64,000 nt of DNA from CBFHMJ01 sp965656875. GTDB lineage: Bacteria > Pseudomonadota > Gammaproteobacteria > Enterobacterales > Alteromonadaceae. This document shows, piece by piece, positions 8,697 to 16,792 of the stretch. Numbering within the stretch: position 1 is the stretch's first letter; the number at the start of each line of letters is the position of its first letter. The translations under genes and the position numbers were made by a program. Under the pieces are notes generated by a model. The model did no database searches. It was not told where the DNA came from and saw nothing but the letters and a program-made list of their open reading frames with translations. Location of the stretch: contig CBFHMJ010000003.1 in the NCBI GenBank assembly GCA_965656875.1, positions 1 to 64,000 on the forward strand, given 5' to 3'.

Positions 8697-9902
8697 ATGC
8701 CATTATTCAAGTATGAAGCCTATGATGCACAGGGACGAAAAACTCAGGGCACGGTTGAGGCTGAGTCGAAGCAACTGGCCCAGCAGTCTCTGACGACGAA
8801 AAAGCTGATGGTAAGTGCTATATCTCCAATGGCATCATCAGCAGGTTCTGTTGAACTGTTTCAGCGGAAAAAAGTATCTGGTCGTGATATTGAATACCTG
8901 ACGTCAGAAATCAGTTTATTGCTTGAAAGCGGAGTTCGATTTGATAAGGCAGTTGCTTTACTGGCAAAAGCCAAGTCAAATACCCCGGTTGGTGATGTGC
9001 TGGCGACGATTTCAGCGAAATTAAAGTCTGGTTCTGGCATCTCTGCGGCGTTTGAAGAACATCCTGAATTGTTTGACAGCCTTTATATCAATTTATTGCA
9101 AATCGGTGAGGAATCCGGGGCGTTGTCCCAGGTGTTTGACGGTTTGGCTGATGATCTGAAATTTAAAAATGATTTGAAGCAGAGCGTCGTGCAGGCGATA
9201 ACCTATCCTGCGGTTATTCTGGTCGTGTGTCTGGCGTCTATCGTTTTCATTTTTAATTACATTGTGCCAAAAATGTCGGTCATGTTTGACGATGTTGCGG
9301 AGCTTCCATTCCATACACAAATGATTCTGGCTTTAAGCGAATGGCTACAACAATATCAAGGCTTACTATTGTTGGGGCTTGGTGGCCTTGCACTGGCTGG
9401 ATTTGTTGCCAGAAACAACAGTGAATTTGTGACCTGGTTACACCAAACCGTTAATAAACTTCCCTTCCTACGCAACGTGGTTGCGATGTCTGAGCGAATT
9501 CGGTTTTGTTCCAGTATGTCACTGTTGTTGAATGCTGGTATTGCGATGGATGCCGCTGTTCGATTGAGCGCGGGTAATGCGGCAAATCAAATTTTCCGGC
9601 GGGAGCTGGAGAGTGTGAGTGAGCAAATCCGAACAGGTACCAGTGTGAGTGAATCGTTAAAAAATATTTCTTTGTTTCCTGAGCTGTTTGTTTCATTGAT
9701 TGAAATTGGTGAAGAGAGCGGTGAAGTCACTCGTATTTTTGGTGATTTGGCACAACGAACAAGAGATGAATTTACGACGTGGATCAATCGTTTTACCAGC
9801 TTGCTGGAACCTCTGCTGATCATCACAATGGGTGTAATAGTCGGTGGTGTTGTAGTCACTATGATGCTGAGTGTTATGTCTATCAACGAATTTGCATTGT
9901 AG
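8697..9902 (+). CDS. gspF: T2SS inner-membrane platform protein GspF
   Basis: A 401-residue polytopic membrane protein of the GspF/PilC family, the platform that couples the ATPase to pseudopilus growth. It opens with the family's PLFKYEAYDAQGRKTQGTVEA segment. Two copies of the cytoplasmic GspF domain (LLESGVRFDKAVALL and LLNAGIAMDAAVRL, each with a GEESG helix) are separated by membrane segments at about 165-190 and 220-240, with a last one at about 370-395. Length and order match the family. The start codon immediately follows the gspE stop. Confidence 0.95.
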   Translation: MPLFKYEAYDAQGRKTQGTVEAESKQLAQQSLTTKKLMVSAISPMASSAGSVELFQRKKVSGRDIEYLTSEISLLLESGVRFDKAVALLAKAKSNTPVGDVLATISAKLKSGSGISAAFEEHPELFDSLYINLLQIGEESGALSQVFDGLADDLKFKNDLKQSVVQAITYPAVILVVCLASIVFIFNYIVPKMSVMFDDVAELPFHTQMILALSEWLQQYQGLLLLGLGGLALAGFVARNNSEFVTWLHQTVNKLPFLRNVVAMSERIRFCSSMSLLLNAGIAMDAAVRLSAGNAANQIFRRELESVSEQIRTGTSVSESLKNISLFPELFVSLIEIGEESGEVTRIFGDLAQRTRDEFTTWINRFTSLLEPLLIITMGVIVGGVVVTMMLSVMSINEFAL

Positions 9903-9914
9903 AAACGGAGCAAC

Positions 9915-10328
9915 ATGAAACGCTCATCTGGGTTTACGCTGATAGAAATCTCCGTGGTTATGGTGCTGATGATGTTATTGGCAGGGCTTATTGCGCCCTT
10001 AACGGCTCGCGAGATTGATAAGTCCAATGCCAGAGTTGAATTTCTTTCGTTTAAAAATGTGTTGAAAGAGTATTCAGCCAAGGCGTTTACCCGTGGCACG
10101 GCATTTCGAATTGATCTGGATGGTAAAACGATCAGTATTTTTAATAGCACTGAAGAAGTAAATCACACGTTCGATTATATTTCTTTTCCTCAGCAATCAT
10201 TCCTTATTAATGGCAACGGTTTTCCTGCTGTAGATGAAGTTACCGTGGATGTACTGACACAAACCAGAATTATTACCTATGCAGATATCTTAGGTGTCAG
10301 GTGGGAAGATGCGTTCGTTACCGAGTAA
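9915..10328 (+). CDS. gspH: T2SS minor pseudopilin, GspH-like
   Basis: A 137-residue protein with a prepilin peptidase site SG-FTLIEI (cleavage after Gly6, Glu at mature position 5) and a hydrophobic helix to about residue 28. The rest is short and divergent, with a beta-rich C-terminus. The position after gspF and before the other minor pseudopilins, plus the size, fit GspH. The letter is assigned by position and length rather than by a strong family motif. A CGGAGC site precedes the ATG. Confidence 0.75.
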   Translation: MKRSSGFTLIEISVVMVLMMLLAGLIAPLTAREIDKSNARVEFLSFKNVLKEYSAKAFTRGTAFRIDLDGKTISIFNSTEEVNHTFDYISFPQQSFLINGNGFPAVDEVTVDVLTQTRIITYADILGVRWEDAFVTE

Positions 10329-10743
10329 AACATCTGGATTCACACTGATAGAGGTGTTGATTGCCGCAACGATTCTCTTTCTTATCATTGCGATGTCAAC
10401 GGAAGTCTTTCGTGTAGTGACAACGTCATCAGCAAAAGCACAACGAGCCGTAGAAGTATCTTCTGTTGTACCACTGATTGTTGAGTCTGTTCGCCAGGAA
10501 TTACAAACAGGTCGTGTTATGCAAGATACTGATGGAGATGGATCATTCATGAGTGTTGAGTATTACTGGCGAGCGCAACTCCTTGAAAAACGTCCTGCCC
10601 CTGAACGATTTGATCCCGACGAAATGGAAGTAAAGACCTACCGTGATCGTTTTTATTTCTGGACCGTTGAACTGACAATACAACTTAATGACTATAGCCG
10701 TGAATTTGTGTATGAGGAGGTTACCTGGGATGAAAACCTCTGA
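10309..10743 (+). CDS. gspI: T2SS minor pseudopilin, GspI-like
   Basis: A 144-residue pseudopilin when started at ATG 10309, which has AGGTGGGAAG just upstream; a GTG at 10294 would also be in frame but lacks that spacing. The prepilin site is SG-FTLIEVLIA (cleavage after Gly10), with a membrane helix following. It overlaps the end of gspH by 20 bases, as expected of a coupled operon. GspI normally nucleates the pseudopilus tip with GspJ and GspK. The body is somewhat longer than typical GspI, so the I/J labels could be argued. Confidence 0.75.
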   Translation: MRSLPSKTSGFTLIEVLIAATILFLIIAMSTEVFRVVTTSSAKAQRAVEVSSVVPLIVESVRQELQTGRVMQDTDGDGSFMSVEYYWRAQLLEKRPAPERFDPDEMEVKTYRDRFYFWTVELTIQLNDYSREFVYEEVTWDENL

Positions 10744-11419
10744 TTTAAGGCTGCGACAGCAAGGATTTACACTGGTAGAGACGCTCATCGCTATGGTTAT
10801 TTTAATGAGTCTGATTTTTACCGCGAATTATACCTATTCATTTTATACCCGATACTGGAGTGGCAAGCTTGGCCAGTTCGATCAGTCACTGTTTACTGCT
10901 CGTGGCTTGTTACAACTGAAACAGGCAGTTGAATCAGCCATTCCCTATGTTGTTCGTGGTGAGGGTGATGATGTTGGTTTTTATTTTTTGGGAAGAGACG
11001 AGGGATTTACGTTAGTTAGCGCTTCTCCGATTTTTGGTTCGACTGAGCATTCGTCATCTGTTATTCGGGTGTTCAGAGAGCAGGAAAATGGTCATTATCA
11101 GGTTGTATATGAGGAAGCTCCATTATCCAGGGAGTTGCTGGTCGATTTGGAGCAAGAATTAACGTTTACTAATCGTCTGGTATTGTTCAAAACGGAGCAA
11201 CCAATATCATTCGATTACTACGGCTGGCCGAACAGAAATGCACGATATAGCCAGACCACAGATGCGAATAAACGCCTGTGGCGAGCGATTTATGATGGTG
11301 CTAAAACGGATATTCAACCATTAGCGATTCGCATGCATATAGGTGAACAGAGTGCTGTTTTTCGATTATCGGAAGGCCATGAAAAGTTGATTAACTTTTA
11401 CCTGGAAGGGAATTTGTAA
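10730..11419 (+). CDS. gspJ: T2SS minor pseudopilin, GspJ-like
   Basis: A 229-residue pseudopilin. The start is ATG 10730, nine bases after a perfect AGGAGG; the longer frame from 10688 lacks such a site. The prepilin motif is QG-FTLVETLIA (cleavage after Gly12). The large, beta-rich C-terminal domain matches the size of GspJ, which forms the tip complex with GspI and GspK. It overlaps gspI by 14 bases and shares its last base with the first base of gspK. Confidence 0.8.
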   Translation: MKTSDLRLRQQGFTLVETLIAMVILMSLIFTANYTYSFYTRYWSGKLGQFDQSLFTARGLLQLKQAVESAIPYVVRGEGDDVGFYFLGRDEGFTLVSASPIFGSTEHSSSVIRVFREQENGHYQVVYEEAPLSRELLVDLEQELTFTNRLVLFKTEQPISFDYYGWPNRNARYSQTTDANKRLWRAIYDGAKTDIQPLAIRMHIGEQSAVFRLSEGHEKLINFYLEGNL

Positions 11420-12291
11420 TGACTGTTCGCCATCAACGAGGCGTTGCGCTTATCCAGGTATTATTAATCACGACAATTATTCTGTTGTTGTCAGTGTACT
11501 TTGTCACATTGGCTAAAACACAAGTGGGCAAGGCCAGAGAGTTTCAGGATCGGACACAAGCGTGGCTGAATTATTACAGCGCTAAAAATGCGATTACGTA
11601 TAGTTTATTGACGGAATCGCGTGAGGAAATTAAGGAAAAAGGTTGGAACTATCATGGCCAACCTTTTTATATCACTGAAAATGTGAAAATCTCTGTGCAG
11701 GACTTAAATGGGTTATACAGTCTTGCATCACTGGTGAGTGATGAGCGCTTAAAACGTATTTTAGCGAGTGAAGGCACAATTCCGAATGTTGCCAATGTTT
11801 CGTCAGCTATTCTCGACTGGATAGATGTGGATAATGTTGCTTTGCCTTTGGGGGGCGAGCAATCGTCTTATGGCAGTGTCACTAAGGTAAGGAATGGCCC
11901 TGTTCAGACGATAAACGAGCTAATGTACATAAAAGGTGTAAATGCTGAGGTTGTTCGGGTTGTAAATGAAAATATGACGTTTCATCCGACACCGTTATTC
12001 AATCCATTTTCTGCACCTGAAGCAGTACTGCATGCGTTCACAACCGATCGTAATGCAATCTCAGAAGTTATTAAGTTGCGTGAGCAGCATTCCATCTCTG
12101 AAAAAGAGGTTTCGACTAAACTCAACCTCTACTCAGATGAAGGGATAGGCTATATAATTGGCCCCGGATTCCGGTTAACGATCGAAAGTCGGGTGAACGA
12201 CTCATATTTTGGACAGGTAGAAGAGTTTAGAGTTCTGCCTTACAGACAGTATCCGTTGCACCTGTTGAGTCGACGAGCAAAATTAAACTAG
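11419..12291 (+). CDS. gspK: T2SS tip pseudopilin GspK
   Basis: A 290-residue tip pseudopilin. The prepilin-type motif is RG-VALIQVLL: Val at mature position 1 and Gln at position 5, where other pseudopilins have Phe/Met and Glu. Lack of Glu5 is a known trait of GspK, which caps the pseudopilus. The GspK body is recognisable from VQDLNGLYSLASL, the ILDWID-x-D segment and the helical insertion with VQTINELMYIKGV. The length is close to the usual 300-330. It partners GspI and GspJ. Confidence 0.92.
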   Translation: MTVRHQRGVALIQVLLITTIILLLSVYFVTLAKTQVGKAREFQDRTQAWLNYYSAKNAITYSLLTESREEIKEKGWNYHGQPFYITENVKISVQDLNGLYSLASLVSDERLKRILASEGTIPNVANVSSAILDWIDVDNVALPLGGEQSSYGSVTKVRNGPVQTINELMYIKGVNAEVVRVVNENMTFHPTPLFNPFSAPEAVLHAFTTDRNAISEVIKLREQHSISEKEVSTKLNLYSDEGIGYIIGPGFRLTIESRVNDSYFGQVEEFRVLPYRQYPLHLLSRRAKLN

Positions 12292-12316
12292 AAAAGTAGT
12301 TCAATCAGAAGCATCT

Positions 12317-13435
12317 ATGCTGAATTTAAAACAAATTAACCGGACAATTACTGCCTTACTGGCCAGGAACATTGTGTTTCTGGGGAAAGAACCGCAGTCT
12401 CTCCAGGTAAATCGATCCAAATCATCACAATTCTTGCCAGTGTCTAATGACAATGCTTCAGTCGTTATTGTCAGTAAGCAATATTATCGGGAAGAGAATA
12501 AAACCTACCCGATTGCAAATAAGCGAGAACTGAACAAAATTTTATCGCTTGAAGCTTCTTCCGAGAGCGAGTTAAAGATCTATCGTATTGGCCCGGATGT
12601 TGATGGCGAAAGAAACGTTACGTTCTGGATCATTCAAAAAAGTGTACTTGCTCCATATAAGCGTTTAGTCGCAGTCATACCTGAAACAGCATTACTTACT
12701 GATACTCACCAGGGAACAGTTTTTGAACGCGTCAGTGATAACGTCAGCACCTGGTTTTATCAGAATAAGGACGGTAAAACGTTCAGTGCATCACAGTCTC
12801 CCATTTTAAGAGATGTTCAGGTGTTTAAAGCATCTTGTGGATTGTCACAAGATGCTGAAGTAACAGTGCTGGACGATTCAACACTGATTAATCATATTGA
12901 AGCGTTACCTGCAACCTTCTGGATTCAGGCTCTTAAAGACTTTTTCACGACAAGTGTTAACAAATCGGATGTTGATCTTGGCAAATATGCCAGGGGATTA
13001 GGGATAACGGCTGCGTTAATGTTGTCGGTTTATTTGTCAGCGACTAGTGCGTATCTATGGCTAAGATCAGAATCATTATCAACAACCATCGAAGAGAGTG
13101 TTGAACAGACAGGGGAATTATTCTCTGCTCGTAAAAAGATAGAAGCGGCTCAATCGGAATTAGCTCTCATTGAAGACGCTTCAGCAGTCGTTTCTGCATC
13201 ACCTGAAATCTGGACGGTGGCTGTAGCATTAATGAAGTCAGATGTTTCGTTATCATCCATTGGTTTTTTATCGGGTGGGCGAATTCTGATAAAAGGCAAA
13301 GCGGCCAGTGGGATTAAGGCTTTGGAAACGGTTAAACAGGAAGAGCATGTTATAGAAGCTCAATTCTACTCACCGACACGGCGAAATAAGAATCTGGATG
13401 ATTTCTCAATAACGTTCAGGTTGGAGAGTCAATAA
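12317..13435 (+). CDS. gspL: T2SS inner-membrane assembly protein, GspL-like
   Basis: A divergent 372-residue protein placed where GspL belongs. It has a cytoplasmic part of about 225 residues, one membrane helix at about 226-248, then a coiled-coil stretch and a small periplasmic ferredoxin-like domain at about 290-372 (ISFLSGGRILIKGKA-type beta-alpha pattern). That layout is the GspL/PilM-PilN layout, in which the cytoplasmic part recruits GspE and the periplasmic part pairs with GspM. Sequence motifs of the actin-like fold are weak, so the call rests mainly on topology and context. It is followed one base later by gspM. Confidence 0.7.
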   Translation: MLNLKQINRTITALLARNIVFLGKEPQSLQVNRSKSSQFLPVSNDNASVVIVSKQYYREENKTYPIANKRELNKILSLEASSESELKIYRIGPDVDGERNVTFWIIQKSVLAPYKRLVAVIPETALLTDTHQGTVFERVSDNVSTWFYQNKDGKTFSASQSPILRDVQVFKASCGLSQDAEVTVLDDSTLINHIEALPATFWIQALKDFFTTSVNKSDVDLGKYARGLGITAALMLSVYLSATSAYLWLRSESLSTTIEESVEQTGELFSARKKIEAAQSELALIEDASAVVSASPEIWTVAVALMKSDVSLSSIGFLSGGRILIKGKAASGIKALETVKQEEHVIEAQFYSPTRRNKNLDDFSITFRLESQ

Positions 13436-13436
13436 A

Positions 13437-14006
13437 ATGGAATCAAATAACAATAAGCTTTTATTGTCGCTGGTGGCGGTTCTGTTGCTAATCAAATTTG
13501 CGGTTATGCCAATATTTGACTGGCAGGCTGAAAAAATAGATCAGATAAACAGCTTACATAAACGTGAAGTAAAAGCAGCGGAATTACTGGCTCAAAAAGA
13601 GCATTTGATGCAGCAGGTTCAGCTGGTTGAAAAGAAACTGGCTGATCAACAACAGGCCTTTCCAACCTTTGCTACTTCAGAAGATTTTCGTCTTGAAACG
13701 CAGAAACTTTTAGAAGAGTTGCTGAAAAAGCATGAACTGAACGTAAAACAGATTTTCTGGCGGAACAATAAAGATGTAGATGTGATGGAGGGCATGTATA
13801 AGGCGCGTGTCAGTGTTCGCATGTACGGAAAAGTGAAGGATTTTGCATTGTTACATGCTGATGTAGTGACTGATACACCTTCAGTGAAGGTTGTAGCGAT
13901 GGGATTGCAAACAAAACAGCAATCAAAGACGTCTGCAGGAACATTCAAAGGTGTTATTACTTTTGAAGCCATATATTGGCGTAAAGGAGGCAAGCGTGTC
14001 GGTTAA
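13437..14006 (+). CDS. gspM: T2SS inner-membrane assembly protein, GspM-like
   Basis: A 189-residue bitopic protein with a short cytoplasmic start, a membrane helix at about residues 7-24 and a long periplasmic coiled coil (about 30-75), then a small alpha/beta domain. This matches GspM/PilO, which pairs with GspL in the inner-membrane platform. It lies one base after gspL and overlaps the gspC-like gene by 11 bases. Confidence 0.8.
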   Translation: MESNNNKLLLSLVAVLLLIKFAVMPIFDWQAEKIDQINSLHKREVKAAELLAQKEHLMQQVQLVEKKLADQQQAFPTFATSEDFRLETQKLLEELLKKHELNVKQIFWRNNKDVDVMEGMYKARVSVRMYGKVKDFALLHADVVTDTPSVKVVAMGLQTKQQSKTSAGTFKGVITFEAIYWRKGGKRVG

Positions 14007-14562
14007 ATTTGCCTCTTATATTCTGGCTGGGGTGCTGTCTTTGATCTTAATGATGGACTTTGCTGGTCGTGTGACGGGGGAAACCTATTCATTCGTGCCG
14101 AAGGATAATGATTCATCAGAGCCTGTTAGCGAACAAGTTGCTTCCATTGATTACAAGCAGATTGTTACTGAGTTGTTTAAATGGTCTGACCCAAAGGCAA
14201 CAACATCAGCGACTACGGCTGCAATTAAGCCTCCTGTCACCGTGGTTGAGCCACCACCGGCGCCTGTTGTAGATCCCGTCCAACAAATGACCCGCCGTGT
14301 TGCTGGCGATCCGGCTAAGCAAGTTGTAGGCGATCATTTATATGTACTTCGAGGTGTCTTTAAAGATGGTAATGCATTTGCTGTTCTTGAAGTGACACAC
14401 ATTAAAACGAATCAAACAAATTACTATAAAGCATTGCAGGGTGAAGCTGTTAAATCCTTTGTGCTGAAAAAAATTAATAAACATTCTGTGGTTTTAACTG
14501 AGAAATCTGGCCAGCATGCTCAGCCAGTTTCAATAACATTAGCTATGTTCGGAAAAAAATAA
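13996..14562 (+). CDS. gspC: T2SS GspC-like protein with HR domain, no PDZ
   Basis: A 188-residue bitopic protein. The GTG at 13996 is preferred because a perfect AAAGGAGG lies five bases upstream. A membrane helix spans about residues 5-25. A Thr/Ala/Pro-rich linker (about 70-105, with EPPPAPVVDP) leads to a beta-rich domain (VVGDHLYVLRGVFKDGNAFAV onward) like the homology region of GspC or PilP, which contacts the secretin. The C-terminal PDZ or coiled-coil domain of classical GspC is absent, so this is a minimal form that could equally be called GspN- or PilP-like. It lies between gspM and the secretin gene. Confidence 0.65.
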   Translation: MSVKFASYILAGVLSLILMMDFAGRVTGETYSFVPKDNDSSEPVSEQVASIDYKQIVTELFKWSDPKATTSATTAAIKPPVTVVEPPPAPVVDPVQQMTRRVAGDPAKQVVGDHLYVLRGVFKDGNAFAVLEVTHIKTNQTNYYKALQGEAVKSFVLKKINKHSVVLTEKSGQHAQPVSITLAMFGKK

Positions 14563-14616
14563 TCGGACGGCAGCAGAACATGACCCGGAAACAGATTTTA
14601 AATACGGAACTTTTCA

Positions 14617-16662
14617 ATGATTAAAAAAATTCTTTGCTTTGTTGCTGTCACAACAATGATGGGATGCGCTTCTCCTGATTACCGCTATAAAGTTCCCAAA
14701 TCAAAACTTGCTACGAATGATAAGCAGATAGAAACCACAGTTGAAAATAATAATGATGCGCCTGGTAATGAAAATCGCTTAAAACAGCGTTTTAAGACAC
14801 TGGATTCATTAGGTGCTAATTATTCGTTAGGTCAGAAAAAGAAAAAGGCTAGTAGTGATTTTTCTGAAAAGGAATTGGTCGAGTTTTCAGTAGACAATAT
14901 CAGCATGGTTGAATTTGTTCATCATGTCTTTGGTACTATCCTGAATACTAACTATGTTGTCAGTTCTGAGTTGTCAGCTCAAACTGAACCGGTAACGCTG
15001 AATTTTCAAAATCAGATTTCCAAAAAACAGGCATTTCTGGCTGCAAGTGAAATCCTCGTCTCACAGAATATCGCGATTTCGTCTCGGGACAACGTATATT
15101 ACATCTATCCATTAACTGCCAAATCATCAGGATCTGTGTTGATTGGGGTGGGGCGAGACGATGAAGATATTCCTGCTTCAGCGGGTGAGATCCTGCAAAT
15201 CATTCCATTACACTTCGGTGTTTCTCTCAGTATTGAACGAACATTAAAACAACTGACTAAAGCCAGCATTATGCCTGATTTTGAGCAAAGCGCTTTGTTT
15301 GTTCAAGGGCAGAGAGACGATGTAAAACGAGTCATGGAATTAACGCGTTTATTGGATATGCCTTCTAATCGCGGTAAGTATGTTGGCTTACTAAGGCTGA
15401 CATACCTTAATACTGAAGAGTTTGTAAGCCAGATGGGCAAGCTGCTCGAAAATGAAGGCATACCAGTGGGTACCAATGGTAGCCAACAAAAGAATGTTGC
15501 GCTTGTGCCTATTGAACAGATAGGTTTGGTCGCGGTTTTCTCAATTAATAATGAGTTTTTAAACCGCGTAAGATTCTGGCATGAGCAGATTGACAGACCC
15601 GGTGAAGGTACGGATAAACGCTACTTTATGTATCAGCCTCAATTTGCCAGAGCGCGAGATTTAGGTGAGAGCCTTGCACCTTTATTTGGTGTGAGTACGT
15701 CATCGAGTAGTCCAAAGCCTGCTAATAATAAACGAGACACCAGTTCGGCACTTGCTTCACGTTTAAATAAAGCGCCGCAGGGTAGCAAAAAAGCGAATAG
15801 CGTCAGTGGTGAAGAGTTATCAATGGTGGTTGATGAGCGAACAAACACGCTTATATTCCATACAACAGGAAAAGAGTACCAATCGTTACTTCCACTTATT
15901 AAGAGAATGGATACTATTCCAAAGCAAATTTTCCTCGAGGCGACGATTGCGGAAGTTACGCTGACCGATGAATTTAAACACGGGGTTGAATTTGCGCTTA
16001 GCGAAGGCAATTTTGGTTTTTCCACCGATGGTGCGTTTGATGTCGAGTCTTTGGGTGGACTTGCTGTGGGCTGGTCGTCATCTGTAGATACTGTTCGAGC
16101 TAATTTTATAAAAACCAATAGCCTGGTGAATGTGTTATCAAACCCGACGTTGTTAGTACGTGATGGTGTGACGGCTTCAAATACAGTGGGTAATGAAATT
16201 CCGCTTGTCACATCTACTACCACGAATCCGTTAGATAACAACACGGCTGAACGTCAAAATATTGAGCGACGTCAAACCGGTCTGACTTTAACTGTTACAC
16301 CGACGATTAATACTCAGGGTGTGGTTATACTTGAAATCGACCTGGAGATTTCTAATCAGCTTTCAGGTTCTGGTAATGAACAAAAGCTGTTAAATCGCCA
16401 GCTAAGTACTGAGGTTGTTGCCTACAGCGGAGAAACAATTATTTTAGGTGGGTTAATTTCTGAAAATGTCACGAATGACCAAAGTAAAGTGCCTGTACTG
16501 GGCGACATTCCATTAATGGGGAAATTATTCCAAAAAGAGACCGAAAATAAAGAGAAAACAGAGCTGGTAATTCTGGTAACACCGAAAATAATTAATGATG
16601 AAAATCAATGGAGTGATATCAAAAATAATTTCGGAAAAGGACTTGAAAATGTGGAATTTTGA
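14617..16662 (+). CDS. gspD: T2SS outer-membrane secretin GspD (lipoprotein type)
   Basis: A 681-residue secretin, the outer-membrane gate of the T2SS. Unusually, its signal peptide ends in a lipobox (MMGC, Cys16), so the subunit is predicted to be lipidated and could reach the outer membrane without a pilotin. The N0 domain (about 85-160), N1-N3 repeats (about 180-400) and a Ser/Asn-rich linker in N3 precede the secretin barrel domain (about 430-665). The barrel domain carries the signature block with RQTGLTLTVTP and VPVLGDIPLMGKLF. It closes the eleven-gene operon, and the abundant exported protein gene starts 130 bases further on. Confidence 0.95.
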   Translation: MIKKILCFVAVTTMMGCASPDYRYKVPKSKLATNDKQIETTVENNNDAPGNENRLKQRFKTLDSLGANYSLGQKKKKASSDFSEKELVEFSVDNISMVEFVHHVFGTILNTNYVVSSELSAQTEPVTLNFQNQISKKQAFLAASEILVSQNIAISSRDNVYYIYPLTAKSSGSVLIGVGRDDEDIPASAGEILQIIPLHFGVSLSIERTLKQLTKASIMPDFEQSALFVQGQRDDVKRVMELTRLLDMPSNRGKYVGLLRLTYLNTEEFVSQMGKLLENEGIPVGTNGSQQKNVALVPIEQIGLVAVFSINNEFLNRVRFWHEQIDRPGEGTDKRYFMYQPQFARARDLGESLAPLFGVSTSSSSPKPANNKRDTSSALASRLNKAPQGSKKANSVSGEELSMVVDERTNTLIFHTTGKEYQSLLPLIKRMDTIPKQIFLEATIAEVTLTDEFKHGVEFALSEGNFGFSTDGAFDVESLGGLAVGWSSSVDTVRANFIKTNSLVNVLSNPTLLVRDGVTASNTVGNEIPLVTSTTTNPLDNNTAERQNIERRQTGLTLTVTPTINTQGVVILEIDLEISNQLSGSGNEQKLLNRQLSTEVVAYSGETIILGGLISENVTNDQSKVPVLGDIPLMGKLFQKETENKEKTELVILVTPKIINDENQWSDIKNNFGKGLENVEF

Positions 16663-16691
16663 ACGCACAATTGGCAAAGATTTAATTAGGG

Positions 16692-16719
16692 TTGACGAAA
16701 AATGTATCCTGATTAAAAC
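16692..16719 (+). promoter_or_regulatory. Candidate sigma70 promoter for the abundant surface protein
   Basis: TTGACG (5 of 6) at 16692-16697, a 16-base spacer and TAAAAC (4 of 6) at 16714-16719. It would give a leader of about 65-70 bases, ending in a TTGGAGA ribosome-binding site nine bases before the ATG at 16793. A separate promoter between the secretin gene and this gene fits the different expression level expected from codon use. Confidence 0.55.
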
Positions 16720-16792
16720 TTTATGGGTATTCATAAGGAAGGAGCTACGCTAGCCGCAGTTCCGGTTTCGTGAGATTTGGAGAATATTACAA

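Noticed and set aside
15639..16244. A 201-codon open frame antisense to gspD
   Set aside because: It lies wholly inside the well-supported secretin gene, has low-complexity composition and no ribosome-binding site; it is a shadow of the plus-strand codons.
6619..16662. The cluster as an MSHA or type IV pilus locus
   Set aside because: The mix of GspG, three minor pseudopilins, GspK and a lipobox secretin fits T2SS better. There is no PilT, no MshL-type gene set and no major pilin with a pilin disulfide loop.
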